Shown piece by piece: positions 33,446 to 42,678 of a DNA stretch of 64,000 nucleotides. Numbering within the stretch: the stretch's first letter is position 1; every line of letters starts with the position of its first letter. The notes under the pieces were generated by a model, which did no database searches, had not been told where the DNA came from, and was given only the letters and a program-made list of their open reading frames with translations. This DNA is from Baekduia alba (lineage in GTDB: Bacteria; Actinomycetota; Thermoleophilia; Solirubrobacterales; Solirubrobacteraceae): contig NZ_CP114013.1 in the NCBI RefSeq assembly GCF_028416635.1, positions 5,332,001 to 5,396,000 on the forward strand, in the 5' to 3' direction. The position numbers and the translations under genes are program-made.

Positions 33446-34957
33446 CTAGAACGCGCCGCGGCGCGAGAACACCGCGGGGACCGTCTTGACCAGGATCGTC
33501 AGATCCAGGAAGACCGACCAGCGCTCCAGGTACAGGAAGTCCAGGCGCACCAGGTCGTCGAAGTCCAGGTCCGAGCGCCCCGAGACCTGCCACAGCCCCG
33601 TGATGCCCGGCAGCACGAGGTAGCGCTTCTTGTGCCACTCCTCGAGCCGGTCGAAGTCGCGCTGCGGCAGCGGGCGCGGCCCGACCAGCGACATGTCCCC
33701 GCGCAGCACGTTGAACAGCTGCGGCAGCTCGTCCAGCGAGATCGGCCGGATCATCCGGCCCACCTTCGTCACGCGCGGGTCGTGGCGCATCTTGAACAGC
33801 GCGCCCGACGCCTCGTTCTGGGTCTCGAGCTCGGCCTGGCGCCGGTCGGCGTCGTGGTACATCGTCCGGAACTTCAGGCACGCGAACGGCACGCCGCCGA
33901 TCCCGGGCCGCCACGACTTGTAGAAGACAGGCCCGCGCGAGGTGAACCGCACGGCCGCGGCGGCGACGATCAGCACCGGGCTGAGCACGAGCAGCAGCGC
34001 CGTGGCAACCGTCACGTCGAACGTGCGCTTGAGCGCGAAGTCGATGCCGTCGAAGACCGGCGGCTTGAGCTCGAACAGCGGCACCGACTGGCCGGGCACG
34101 AACTCGGCGCGGTGGATCAGGATCTCCATCGTCGACGGCGCGATCCGCACCACGACCCCGCGCTGGTGGCAGGTGTCGACGAGCTCGACCGCCTTCTGCT
34201 GCGGGAACGCCGGGTCGGCGATGATGACCTCGTCGACGCGCTGGGCGCCGACGATGTCGCCGATCTCGTCCAGCGTCCCGAGCGACCGCAGGCCGTTGTC
34301 GGGCCGCGGCGTCAGCGAGATGAACCCGACGACGGAGACCGGCGAATGCCCGCCCGAGGCCGACAGCGCGTGCGCGACCGCCTCGATCTGCTCGCCGGTC
34401 CCGACCAGGATCGCCCGCCGCTGGTAGCCCGCGGTGCGCAGCAGCCAGCCCGTCACCTGCTCGTAGGCGTAGCGCGCGGTCGAGACGTAGGCGACGCCGA
34501 AGAACAGCGTGCCGTAGAAGATGTAGTAGCTGGAGAAGTCCTCGCCGTTGACGACGGCGAAGATCAGCGCCACGAGCGTCGTCTGGAACAGCGACGCGAC
34601 GATCCGCGTCAGCCCGGGGCGCTGCGCGCGCTCGGCGTACAGCCCCGAGCGCGCGAACAGCAGCGACGCGACCAGGAACGCGAACGGCACGTAGTCCTTG
34701 GCCTGCTCCCACGAGACGCTCGGGTCCCAGGCGTCGCGCGCAGCGGCCTTGAGGCACAGCGCGGTGAAGATCGCGCCGACGATCGCTGCGAGGTCCAGCG
34801 CGAGCAGCGAGATGACCCGCGCGCCCCGCCTGACCGTCGACCAGCGCAGCAGGAAGCTGAGGAACGGCGGCCGCTTGGCGCGCATGTCCCGCTCGGGCAT
34901 GGGGAGATCCAGCGGCTCCAGCTCGACCCTCCCGTGCGCGGGGCTGACATCTGGCAT
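33446..34957 (-). CDS. Polyprenyl-phosphate sugar phosphotransferase (WbaP/WcaJ type)
   Basis: A 503-residue exopolysaccharide glycosylphosphotransferase. It has four to five N-terminal helices (from about residue 40), a CoA-binding-like middle domain (RRAILVGTGEQIEAVAHALS), then the catalytic bacterial sugar transferase domain: KRTFDVTVATALLLVLSPVL, GPVFYKSWRPGIGGVPFACL, KFRTMYHDADRRQAELE, LDELPQLFNVLRGDMSLVGP and RPLPQRD. It would transfer a hexose-1-phosphate to undecaprenyl phosphate, starting the glycan. A GAGGAA sequence 6 bases before the ATG at 34957 supports that start; an ATG at 35005 adds 16 residues and lacks a ribosome-binding site. It lies downstream of the UDP-glucuronate decarboxylase gene. 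Confidence 0.92.
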   Translation of the reverse strand: MPDVSPAHGRVELEPLDLPMPERDMRAKRPPFLSFLLRWSTVRRGARVISLLALDLAAIVGAIFTALCLKAAARDAWDPSVSWEQAKDYVPFAFLVASLLFARSGLYAERAQRPGLTRIVASLFQTTLVALIFAVVNGEDFSSYYIFYGTLFFGVAYVSTARYAYEQVTGWLLRTAGYQRRAILVGTGEQIEAVAHALSASGGHSPVSVVGFISLTPRPDNGLRSLGTLDEIGDIVGAQRVDEVIIADPAFPQQKAVELVDTCHQRGVVVRIAPSTMEILIHRAEFVPGQSVPLFELKPPVFDGIDFALKRTFDVTVATALLLVLSPVLIVAAAAVRFTSRGPVFYKSWRPGIGGVPFACLKFRTMYHDADRRQAELETQNEASGALFKMRHDPRVTKVGRMIRPISLDELPQLFNVLRGDMSLVGPRPLPQRDFDRLEEWHKKRYLVLPGITGLWQVSGRSDLDFDDLVRLDFLYLERWSVFLDLTILVKTVPAVFSRRGAF

Positions 34958-35056
34958 CTCGCGTTCCTCAACGGGCGAGGGTGGCAGATGTCTCGGGTTC
35001 GTCATGCGAGATGCGTTTCAGCGCCGCGGGCCAGGAGGCCCGCCAGCCCCTAGACG

Positions 35057-36004
<948 letters not shown>

Positions 36005-36011
36005 GGGCCAG

Positions 36012-36017
36012 AGCGTA
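36012..36017 (-). promoter_or_regulatory. TACGCT box for UDP-glucuronate decarboxylase gene
   Basis: On the complement TACGCT ends 7 bases before the ATG at 36004, near leaderless spacing. Confidence 0.45.
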
Positions 36018-36039
36018 GCCAGATCGCGGTGCGTCCGAC

Positions 36040-37722
36040 CTAGCCGCCCGTCCGGGTGATGCGCTGTTCGGTCGAGGGGTTCGGGATCGGGAACGGCTGC
36101 GGCAGCGACTCCACGTAGTGCTCGAACGCGTCGATGTCGGTGCCCAGCGACGTCACGCCCGTGCCCTGCTCGAAGACCGTGAAGCCGTCGCCGCCGGTGG
36201 CCAGGAAGCTGTTGGCCGCCACGGAGTAGGACGCCGCGGGGTCCAGCGCGGTGCCGTCGGCGAGCGTGAGCGCCGTGACGCGGTCTCCGTCGGCCCGCGA
36301 GCGGTCGTAGGTCTCCTTGATGCCGGAGATCTGGAGGACCTTGTCGCCGGCGGCCTGGAACTGCTGCTCGAGGATCGCCTTGATCTGCGCGCCGGTGAGG
36401 GTCATCTTCACGAGGCCGTTGTCGAACGGCTGGACCGCGAACAGGTCGCCGAACGTCAGCTGGCCCGCCTTGAGGTCGGCGCGGATCCCGCCCGGGTTCA
36501 TCAGCGCGAGCTGCGAGCCGGCCTCGTGGGCCTGGGCGTCGGCGATCAGGTCGCCGAGGGCGCTCTCGCCGGCGGCGTTCTGCGTCCGCGTCGCCTCGGC
36601 GGCCGACGTGCCGACCTGACGCGACGAGACGGGCGCGATGCGGTCCTTGAACGTCTGGACGAGCGTGGCGAGGTCGCTCTGCGGCGTCACGTCCTTGTCG
36701 TAGGTCGTGACGACGTCGGCCTTGGACGCGGTGACGTCGCGCGTCCTGCGGTTCACGGTCAGCGTGACCTTGTCGAACGCGGTGCCGTACTTGTAGGCCT
36801 GGACGACCAGCGCGTTGTTGACCTTGGTGTTCAGGAAGCTGTGCGTGTGGCCGGCGACGACGAGGTCGACGTCCGGGTCCATCTGCGCGGTCTCGTCGAG
36901 GATCTCGCCGGCGACGGGCTTGCCCGGATCCTGGAAGCCGCCCGCGTGGGCGAGCACGACGATCGTGTGGACGCCGAGCCGGTGCAGGACCCTGACCTGC
37001 TTGTTGACGGCGTCGCTGATGTCGCCGAACGTGAACGGCGCGACCGCGTCGGGGACGACGATGCCCGGCGTCTCGGTCGTGGTGACGCCGATGATGCCGA
37101 CCGGGATGCCCTCGCGGCGGACGATCGTGAACGGCGGCAGGACGTAGCGGCCGGAGTCCGCATAGGTGACGTTGGCCGAGACGTAGGGGTAGTCGGCACC
37201 CGGGAAGTTCGGGTCGGAGGTGTCGACGCCGTCCTTGAACTGCTTGCCGTCGTCGCGGTGGCCGCCCTTGATCAGGCGCAGCATCTCGGTCCCGCCCTCG
37301 TCGAACTCGTGGTTGCCGAGCGTGCCGGCGTCGAGGTGCATGAGGTTGGTCGCCTCGATCGTCGGCTCGTCGTGGAACCAGGACGAGATCAGCGGCGAGG
37401 CGCCGACCGTGTCGCCCGCGTGGACGGCGATCGTCCCCTTCGGGTTGGCGGCCTTGGCCTGCGCGAGGTAGGTGCCGAGGTAGGAGACGCCGCCGGCGGC
37501 CGCGCCGGAGACGAGCGTCGGCTCGAGGTTGCCGTGGAGGTCGTTGATGCCGAGGACCTGGAGGTCGACGGTCTTCGGCGGCTTCGGCGGGTGGTGGCCG
37601 TGCCCGTGGTGGCCGTGGTGGCCATGGCCGTGGGGACCGCCGTTGGCGTCGGCGACCGCGGGCGCGGCGGCGAGGACGAGAGCGGCGGCGAGGGCGAGCA
37701 GGATCCGGGGCACGCGCCACAC
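36040..37722 (-). CDS. Secreted 5'-nucleotidase/metallophosphatase
   Basis: A 560-residue protein of the UshA/NtE family. A signal peptide ([19 protein letters not shown]) is followed by a His/Gly stretch (about 28-43) that could bind Zn, Ni or Cu. The calcineurin-like domain has [47 protein letters not shown] and [10 protein letters not shown] (dimetal ligands Asp, His, Asn, His). The C-terminal nucleotidase domain has [40 protein letters not shown] and [20 protein letters not shown]. It would dephosphorylate extracellular nucleotides for phosphate and nucleoside salvage. GTG start at 37722. It is not in an evident operon. Confidence 0.93.
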   Translation of the reverse strand: MWRVPRILLALAAALVLAAAPAVADANGGPHGHGHHGHHGHGHHPPKPPKTVDLQVLGINDLHGNLEPTLVSGAAAGGVSYLGTYLAQAKAANPKGTIAVHAGDTVGASPLISSWFHDEPTIEATNLMHLDAGTLGNHEFDEGGTEMLRLIKGGHRDDGKQFKDGVDTSDPNFPGADYPYVSANVTYADSGRYVLPPFTIVRREGIPVGIIGVTTTETPGIVVPDAVAPFTFGDISDAVNKQVRVLHRLGVHTIVVLAHAGGFQDPGKPVAGEILDETAQMDPDVDLVVAGHTHSFLNTKVNNALVVQAYKYGTAFDKVTLTVNRRTRDVTASKADVVTTYDKDVTPQSDLATLVQTFKDRIAPVSSRQVGTSAAEATRTQNAAGESALGDLIADAQAHEAGSQLALMNPGGIRADLKAGQLTFGDLFAVQPFDNGLVKMTLTGAQIKAILEQQFQAAGDKVLQISGIKETYDRSRADGDRVTALTLADGTALDPAASYSVAANSFLATGGDGFTVFEQGTGVTSLGTDIDAFEHYVESLPQPFPIPNPSTEQRITRTGG

Positions 37723-37783
37723 ATTCCCTTGTTGGCGCGCCTGCGCGTGACCAACGGGTGAAGATGTCCGGATTCGGACGCGC

Positions 37784-38935
37784 TTACGCTGCGAAGTCGA
37801 CGTGCACGTGGCGCCCGCGCTCCAGCAGCACGACGCGGCCGGCCTCGCGCAGCGCGAAGAGCGCGGCGCGCTCGGCGGGCGAGAGCTCGGCGTCGCGCGG
37901 CGGCTGGTGGCGCGCCGCGACGTAGCGCCGCTCCAGCGCGAGCGCCTCGGCGTCCAGCGGCGGCGGCGCGATCGAGGCGTCGGCGGACGGCGTCAGGCCG
38001 CGTTCCAGCGCGACGAGGCGGACCAGCGCGTCGTTGGTCGCCCCGTGGCGCTGGGCGTCGGGGTCGAGGACCGTCGCCTCGCCGAGCAGCTCGTCGTCGC
38101 CGAGGCGGCGCAGCTCGACGGTCGCGTTGCGCGCGAGCGCCGGCAGCGGCTCCTCGCAGCGCAGCTGGTGGAAGCGGCCGCCGAGCCAGCCGACGCGCGC
38201 GACCGCCTCGGCGGCGCCGTGGACGACGAGGACGCGCGCGCCGTGCTCCAGGCGCGCGTCGACGGCGACGTCGAGGACCGGGCCGCGCGGCGCGGCGGGC
38301 TCCTCCTCGGCGGGCGCGACGGCGGGCGCCGGCGGCACCGTCCCTTCCACCCACGCGCCCTCCTCGCGCTTCCAGATCGGCGCCTCGGCCTTGATCCGGT
38401 CGATGATCTCCCGCGCGCCGGCGAAGGCCTCGGGCCGGTGCGGCGCGCTGGCGGCGACCAGCACCGACGCCTCGCCCAGCGGCACGCGGCCGTAGCGGTG
38501 GTCGGCGGCTGCGGCGCACAGGCCGTGGCGCGCGACCGCCTCGGCGACGATCGCGTCGATCTTCGCCGCGGCCATCTCGGCGTAGGCCTCGTAGTCCAGG
38601 AACTCCACGTCGCGCGTGGTCCCGCTGAAGGTGACGACCGCGCCGGCGCGGGGATCGGCGACCCGCGCCGCGACCGCGTCGAGCGACAGCGGCCCGTCGA
38701 GCACCGCGCCGCCGCTGACGGGCGGGACGACCGCCAGCTCGTCGCCGGCGTTCAACACCATGTCGACATCGGCGTACTCGCGGTTGACGGCCAGCACGAG
38801 CGACACGCCCGGGGCGAGGTGCTGGACCTGGGCCAGCGCGTCGGCCACGCGGGCGCCGTCGGGGAGGTCGAGCTCCAGCTCGTCCCGACCCGCGCGCTCC
38901 CGCAACCCCGCGAACAGCCTGACGCTGACCTTCAC
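37784..38935 (-). CDS. MoaD-MoaE fusion with SelB-like C-terminal region
   Basis: A 383-residue fusion. Residues 1-76 are MoaD (VSVRLFAGLRERAGRDELEL) and end in the thiocarboxylate-type Gly-Gly in PPVSGG. Residues about 80-200 are MoaE, with GAVVTFSGTTRDVEFLDYEA, YGRVPLGEASVLVAASAPHR and the catalytic Lys region IKAEAPIWKREEG. MoaD and MoaE form molybdopterin synthase, which inserts the dithiolene sulfurs. After an acidic Pro-rich linker, residues about 218-300 (ARVLVVHGAAEAVARVGWLG, RFHQLRCEEPLPALARNATV, GEATVLDPDAQRHG) resemble the post-G-domain beta barrel of SelB, and 345-383 (LSPAERAALFALREAGRVVL) a winged helix. If MoaD is not cleaved, the Gly-Gly is internal, which is odd for a sulfur carrier. 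Confidence 0.85.
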   Translation of the reverse strand: MKVSVRLFAGLRERAGRDELELDLPDGARVADALAQVQHLAPGVSLVLAVNREYADVDMVLNAGDELAVVPPVSGGAVLDGPLSLDAVAARVADPRAGAVVTFSGTTRDVEFLDYEAYAEMAAAKIDAIVAEAVARHGLCAAAADHRYGRVPLGEASVLVAASAPHRPEAFAGAREIIDRIKAEAPIWKREEGAWVEGTVPPAPAVAPAEEEPAAPRGPVLDVAVDARLEHGARVLVVHGAAEAVARVGWLGGRFHQLRCEEPLPALARNATVELRRLGDDELLGEATVLDPDAQRHGATNDALVRLVALERGLTPSADASIAPPPLDAEALALERRYVAARHQPPRDAELSPAERAALFALREAGRVVLLERGRHVHVDFAA

Positions 38936-38957
38936 GCCCGGAACAGTAGGGAGCCGC

Positions 38958-39092
38958 GTGCGCGATCGGCGGCCGGCCGGCCGCCCGCGGCGTAAGGGTG
39001 TTCGCCCGACGGTCCGGGTCTACGTCCCCTTCGGCGCGTCCTGGCTGCGCTACTTCCTGCGCCGCCGCGCCGAGGCGCAGGGCACCGGCTGA
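38958..39092 (+). pseudogene. Remnant of a proline dehydrogenase C terminus
   Basis: A 44-codon frame beginning GTG at 38958 whose last part, VRVYVPFGASWLRYFLRRRA then EAQ, closely resembles the C-terminal end of bacterial proline dehydrogenases (consensus VRVYVPFG-W--Y--RR-AE). The catalytic barrel is absent: upstream sequence is the divergent moaDE-like gene. So it looks like the tail of a decayed or rearranged gene rather than a functional enzyme. A short basic ORF unrelated to PRODH is the alternative. Confidence 0.5.
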
Positions 39093-39094
39093 CC

Positions 39095-39109
39095 GCCCGA
39101 CCGTCGGGC
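39095..39109. terminator. Small hairpin after PRODH remnant
   Basis: GCCCGA-CCG-TCGGGC, a perfect 6-bp stem 3 bases after the remnant's stop and 40 bases before the mutase start. No T-run. It may be the old gene's terminator. Confidence 0.35.
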
Positions 39110-39136
39110 ACGCACCCAATCGGGCTATCGCGTCCC

Positions 39137-39142
39137 TAATCT
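39137..39142 (+). promoter_or_regulatory. TAATCT box for mutase gene
   Basis: TAATCT ends 7 bases before the ATG at 39150, the spacing of a nearly leaderless transcript. Confidence 0.5.
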
Positions 39143-39149
39143 TCAGGCC

Positions 39150-40769
39150 ATGGCGACGACTCCTGCAGAGGAGCGCTTGACGGTCGCGCCCATCGTGGGC
39201 CCCGACGACCCCCGGCGCTTCACCGACTCCGGCATCGAGATCAAGCAGCTCTACACCGCTGACGACCTCCCCGACAAGCTGGAGCTCGGCGAGCCGGGCG
39301 AGTTCCCCTACATCCGCGGCCCGCACCGCGAGATGTACCGCAAGCAGTTCTGGACGATGCGCCAGTACGCGGGCTACGCGAGCGCCAAGGAGTCCAACGA
39401 GCGCTACCGCTACCTGCTCAGTAAGGGCGGCACCGGGCTGTCGATGGCCTTCGACCTCCCGACGCAGCTCGGCCTGGACTCCGACAACCCGCGCTGCCTC
39501 GGCGAGGTCGGCCGCACCGGCGTCGCGATCGACACGATCGACGACATGCGCACGGCCTTCGACGGCATCCCGCTGGACCAGGTCTCGACGTCGATGACGA
39601 TCAACGCGCCCGCCGCGTGCCTGATGCTGCTCTACGAGCTGGTCGGCGAGGAGCAGGGCGTCCCGTCCCAGCAGCTGCGCGGCACCACGCAGAACGACGT
39701 GCTCAAGGAGTACATCGCGCGCGGCAACTACATCTACCCGCCCGTGCCGACGATGCGGCTCACGACCGACCTGTTCGCCTACTGCAAGGAGAACATCCCG
39801 AAGTGGAACACGGTGTCCATCTCGGGCTACCACTTCCGCGAGAAGGGCTGCTCCGCCGTCCAGGAGGTCGCGTTCACGCTGTCGAGCGGCATCGCCTACG
39901 TGCAGGCCGCGGTCGACGCGGGCCTGGCGGTCGACGACTTCGCCCCGCGCCTGGCGTTCTTCTTCAACGGCCACAACAACGTCTTCCAGGAGGTCGCGAA
40001 GTTCCGCGCCGCCCGGCGGATGTGGGCGCACATCATGCGCGACCGCTTCGGGGCCAAGAACCCCAAGTCGATGATGCTCCGCTTCCACACGCAGACCGGC
40101 GGCGTGACGCTGACCGCCCAGCAGCCGGAGAACAACATCGCGCGCGTCGCGCTGCAGGGCTTCGCGGCCGTGGCCGGCGGGACGCAGTCGCTGCACACCA
40201 ACGGCTACGACGAGGCGCTGGCGCTCCCGACCGAGCGCGCGGCCAAGATCGCGGTCCGCACGCAGCAGATCATCGCCCACGAGTCGGGCGCCACCGACAC
40301 CGTCGACCCGTTCGCCGGGTCCTACTTCGTCGAGGCGCTGACCGAGGAGATCGAGTCGCGCGCCCAGGAGCTGATCGCCAAGGTCGACGAGCTCGGCGGC
40401 TCGGTCAACGCGATCGAGTTCATCACCGGCGAGATCGACGAGTCGGCGTGGGGCTACCAGGAGCGCTACCGCCTCGGCCAGGACATCGTCGTCGGCGTCA
40501 ACAAGTACGAAGAGGACGAGATCGAGGTCCCGGACCTCCTGCGCGTCGACCCGGAGTCCGAGAACCAGCAGGTCGGACGCCTCAAGGCGTTCAAGGAGAA
40601 CCGCGACCAGGCGGTCGTCGACGCCCGCCTCGAGGAGCTGCGCGGCGCCGCCCGCGGCACCGACAACCTGCTGCCCGCCATCAAGGACGCGCTGCGCGAC
40701 CGCGCGTCGCTCGGCGAGGTCTGCGGCGCGATGCAGGACGTCTTCGGCAAGTACCAGCCCACGTTCTGA
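39150..40769 (+). CDS. Methylmalonyl-CoA mutase large subunit (catalytic domain only)
   Basis: A 539-residue acyl-CoA mutase barrel domain. [20 protein letters not shown] carries the Tyr that in methylmalonyl-CoA mutase contacts the substrate carboxylate, and [20 protein letters not shown] the matching Arg; isobutyryl-CoA mutases have Phe and Gln there, so methylmalonyl-CoA is the likely substrate. [60 protein letters not shown] and [20 protein letters not shown] are family blocks. The cobalamin-binding domain (DxHxxG) is absent, so a separate B12 subunit must be encoded elsewhere. It interconverts methylmalonyl-CoA and succinyl-CoA. The DUF2269 gene's ATG overlaps its stop (TGATG). Confidence 0.92.
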   Translation: MATTPAEERLTVAPIVGPDDPRRFTDSGIEIKQLYTADDLPDKLELGEPGEFPYIRGPHREMYRKQFWTMRQYAGYASAKESNERYRYLLSKGGTGLSMAFDLPTQLGLDSDNPRCLGEVGRTGVAIDTIDDMRTAFDGIPLDQVSTSMTINAPAACLMLLYELVGEEQGVPSQQLRGTTQNDVLKEYIARGNYIYPPVPTMRLTTDLFAYCKENIPKWNTVSISGYHFREKGCSAVQEVAFTLSSGIAYVQAAVDAGLAVDDFAPRLAFFFNGHNNVFQEVAKFRAARRMWAHIMRDRFGAKNPKSMMLRFHTQTGGVTLTAQQPENNIARVALQGFAAVAGGTQSLHTNGYDEALALPTERAAKIAVRTQQIIAHESGATDTVDPFAGSYFVEALTEEIESRAQELIAKVDELGGSVNAIEFITGEIDESAWGYQERYRLGQDIVVGVNKYEEDEIEVPDLLRVDPESENQQVGRLKAFKENRDQAVVDARLEELRGAARGTDNLLPAIKDALRDRASLGEVCGAMQDVFGKYQPTF

Positions 40770-41248
40770 TGACGATCCCCATGCCGCTCGCGCTCACGTT
40801 CTACGGCGTCGTCCTGTCCGTCCACATCATGGCGGTCGTGGTCGCGTTCGGCGCCCTCTTCGCCTACCCGGTGGTGCTGCCGTGGGCGCGCTCCGCCCAC
40901 CCCGAGGCGCTGCCGATCCTGCACGCCGCGACGTCCCGCCTGCTCAAGGTCGTGGTGCAGCCGGCGATGGTGCTCGTGCTGCTCTGCGGCATCTACCTGG
41001 CCAGCGACGCCGACGTCTGGTCGGAGTCGTGGGTCAGCGTCCCGCTGGTCATCCTGCTCGTCGTCGGTGGGATCCTCGGCGCGTTCAGCGCGCCGAAGGA
41101 GCGCGAGCTGGCGCAGCTGGTGGCCGGCGGTGACGAGCCGAGCGCCGCGTACGACGACCTGGCCCGCCGCGTCGTGATCGCGGCGTACGCCAACTGCGCG
41201 CTCGTCCTGATCGCGATCTTCTTCATGACGGCCAGGCCGGGGGCCTAG
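40769..41248 (+). CDS. DUF2269-type small membrane protein
   Basis: A 159-residue protein with four hydrophobic helices: ALTFYGVVLSVHIMAVVVAF, VVVQPAMVLVLLCGIYLA, VSVPLVILLVVGGILGAF and VIAAYANCALVLIAIFFMTA. The first helix has the conserved His (SVHIMAVVVAFG) seen in DUF2269 predicted integral membrane proteins, which may bind heme. Its ATG overlaps the mutase stop by one base (TGATG), so translation is coupled. A link to methylmalonyl-CoA metabolism is only positional. Confidence 0.75.
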   Translation: MTIPMPLALTFYGVVLSVHIMAVVVAFGALFAYPVVLPWARSAHPEALPILHAATSRLLKVVVQPAMVLVLLCGIYLASDADVWSESWVSVPLVILLVVGGILGAFSAPKERELAQLVAGGDEPSAAYDDLARRVVIAAYANCALVLIAIFFMTARPGA

Positions 41249-41281
41249 CGCCCCGGTCCAAGCGGTCAGCGACCCAGAGCG

Positions 41282-42277
41282 TCAGGGCGAGACGTCGTAG
41301 AAGCCGAGCATGCCCTGCTCCATGTGGCTCATGACGTGGCAGTGGTAGAGCCAGCGGCCCGGCGCGTCCTCGCGGTAGCGGACCCGGATGCCCTGCGAGG
41401 GCGAGAGGTCCGGCGCGTCGGAGAAGGCGCCGGCGGCGTCCTTCCAGCGGTGGCCGTGGATGTGGAAGGTGTGGAGCTCGTTGCCGAGCGTCAGGACGTT
41501 CCACGCGACGTCCTGGCCGACGCGCGCCGCCGGCGACGGCGTGTTGCCCGCGTAGGCGCGCCCGTTGATCGCGCTGAACGCCTTGCGCGCCTTGATGTCG
41601 GTGGGCATGTACATGTGGAAGTAGATCGTGTGCTCGACGTCGGGCACCGGCTCTTCGCGCGGCCGGACGACGATCGCGCCGAACAGCCCCAGGTTGGTGG
41701 ACATCATCTCCATCGGACCGTGGTCGTGGTACGGCCACACGCCGATCGCGTCGTCGCGCACGTCCCACTCGTAGGTCCACGTCTGCCCGACCCCGACCGC
41801 GCCCGACGGCCGCGTCGAGCGCCCCATGTATGTCCCGTCGTGGTCGGGCGTGTAGCCGACCCCGTGCGGATGCATGGTGTGGGGCATGTTGTACTTCTTG
41901 TCCTCGTTGCGGAAGTGGACCCGCAGCGTGTCGCCGGGGTAGCCGCGCAGGACCGGGCCCGGGATGCCGACGTTGTCGCCGACGCCGACCGGTGGGAGCG
42001 GCTGCTCCCAGTTCGGCGTGCAGGCCACGTAGGCCAGCGCGTCGTAGGTGATGTTCTTGACCTTCTTGTCCTTCCACGCGTCGAGGCCGGTCGGGACGAT
42101 CTTCCAGCGCACGTTGCGCGCCGCCACCCAGTACTCGCGGACGGTCGGGCCGGCGCCGGGCGCCTGCGCGGCGTGGGCCTGGGCCTGGCCGGCGGCGCGC
42201 GTCACGCCGCCGCCCGCCGCGATCGCCACCGACCCCGTGCCCAGCCGGCACAGCAGGTCGCGGCGCGAGAGGCTCAC
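41282..42277 (-). CDS. Two-domain multicopper oxidase (small laccase type)
   Basis: A 331-residue protein with a Tat-type signal (SLSRRDLLCRLGTGSVAIAA) and all four copper motifs: HTMHPHGVGY and WPYHDHGPMEMM in domain 1, HTFHIHGHRW and HCHVMSHMEQGM in domain 2. The type 1 Cys-His-Met set is only in domain 2, so it is a type B two-domain oxidase, probably active as a trimer with trinuclear sites between subunits. It would oxidise phenolics, metal ions or a cupredoxin and reduce O2. It starts at a GTG overlapping the cupredoxin gene by four bases, so it is the third gene of a copper-protein operon. Confidence 0.9.
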   Translation of the reverse strand: MSLSRRDLLCRLGTGSVAIAAGGGVTRAAGQAQAHAAQAPGAGPTVREYWVAARNVRWKIVPTGLDAWKDKKVKNITYDALAYVACTPNWEQPLPPVGVGDNVGIPGPVLRGYPGDTLRVHFRNEDKKYNMPHTMHPHGVGYTPDHDGTYMGRSTRPSGAVGVGQTWTYEWDVRDDAIGVWPYHDHGPMEMMSTNLGLFGAIVVRPREEPVPDVEHTIYFHMYMPTDIKARKAFSAINGRAYAGNTPSPAARVGQDVAWNVLTLGNELHTFHIHGHRWKDAAGAFSDAPDLSPSQGIRVRYREDAPGRWLYHCHVMSHMEQGMLGFYDVSP

Positions 42278-42678
42278 TTCGGCACCCTCTTGACGACCAA
42301 CGTCATCGTCATGTCCTCCTCGTGCTGGGTGCAGTACAGCTTGTAGGTGCCGGCCTTCTTGAAGGTCTGCGAGAACTGGCCGGCGGCCTGCGTCGGCGAG
42401 TTGAACTCGGTCGGACCCGAGTCGACATAGACGTCGTGCAGCGCCAGCCCGGTGGCGTGCCAGACCCACTTGACCTTGTCGCCGACGTGGATCGTCAGCT
42501 TGGTCGGGTCGTAGAAGTCGGACTCCACGCCGACCTCGCGCGTCTTGCCCGCGGCCTGGTGGTGCGGCTTCTTCTTGGTGTGCGCGGGCGCCGCCGGCGA
42601 GATCGCCGGCAGCGCCACCGCCGCGCCGACCGCCATCACGGCGGCGAGCGCGGCGCCCCTGCGAGCACGGTGCGTCAT
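42274..42678 (-). CDS. Secreted plastocyanin-like cupredoxin
   Basis: A 134-residue protein with an N-terminal signal (GAALAAVMAVGAAVALPAIS), a Lys/His-rich linker and one cupredoxin domain: FYDPTKLTIHVGDKVKWVWH, ALHDVYVDSG, and the type 1 copper loop in YKLYCTQHEEDM (Cys, His, Met) with the upstream His of HDV. It probably carries electrons to or from the multicopper oxidase next to it. ATG at 42678 overlaps the stop of the two-domain cupredoxin gene; the stop overlaps the oxidase GTG. Confidence 0.85.
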   Translation of the reverse strand: MTHRARRGAALAAVMAVGAAVALPAISPAAPAHTKKKPHHQAAGKTREVGVESDFYDPTKLTIHVGDKVKWVWHATGLALHDVYVDSGPTEFNSPTQAAGQFSQTFKKAGTYKLYCTQHEEDMTMTLVVKRVPK

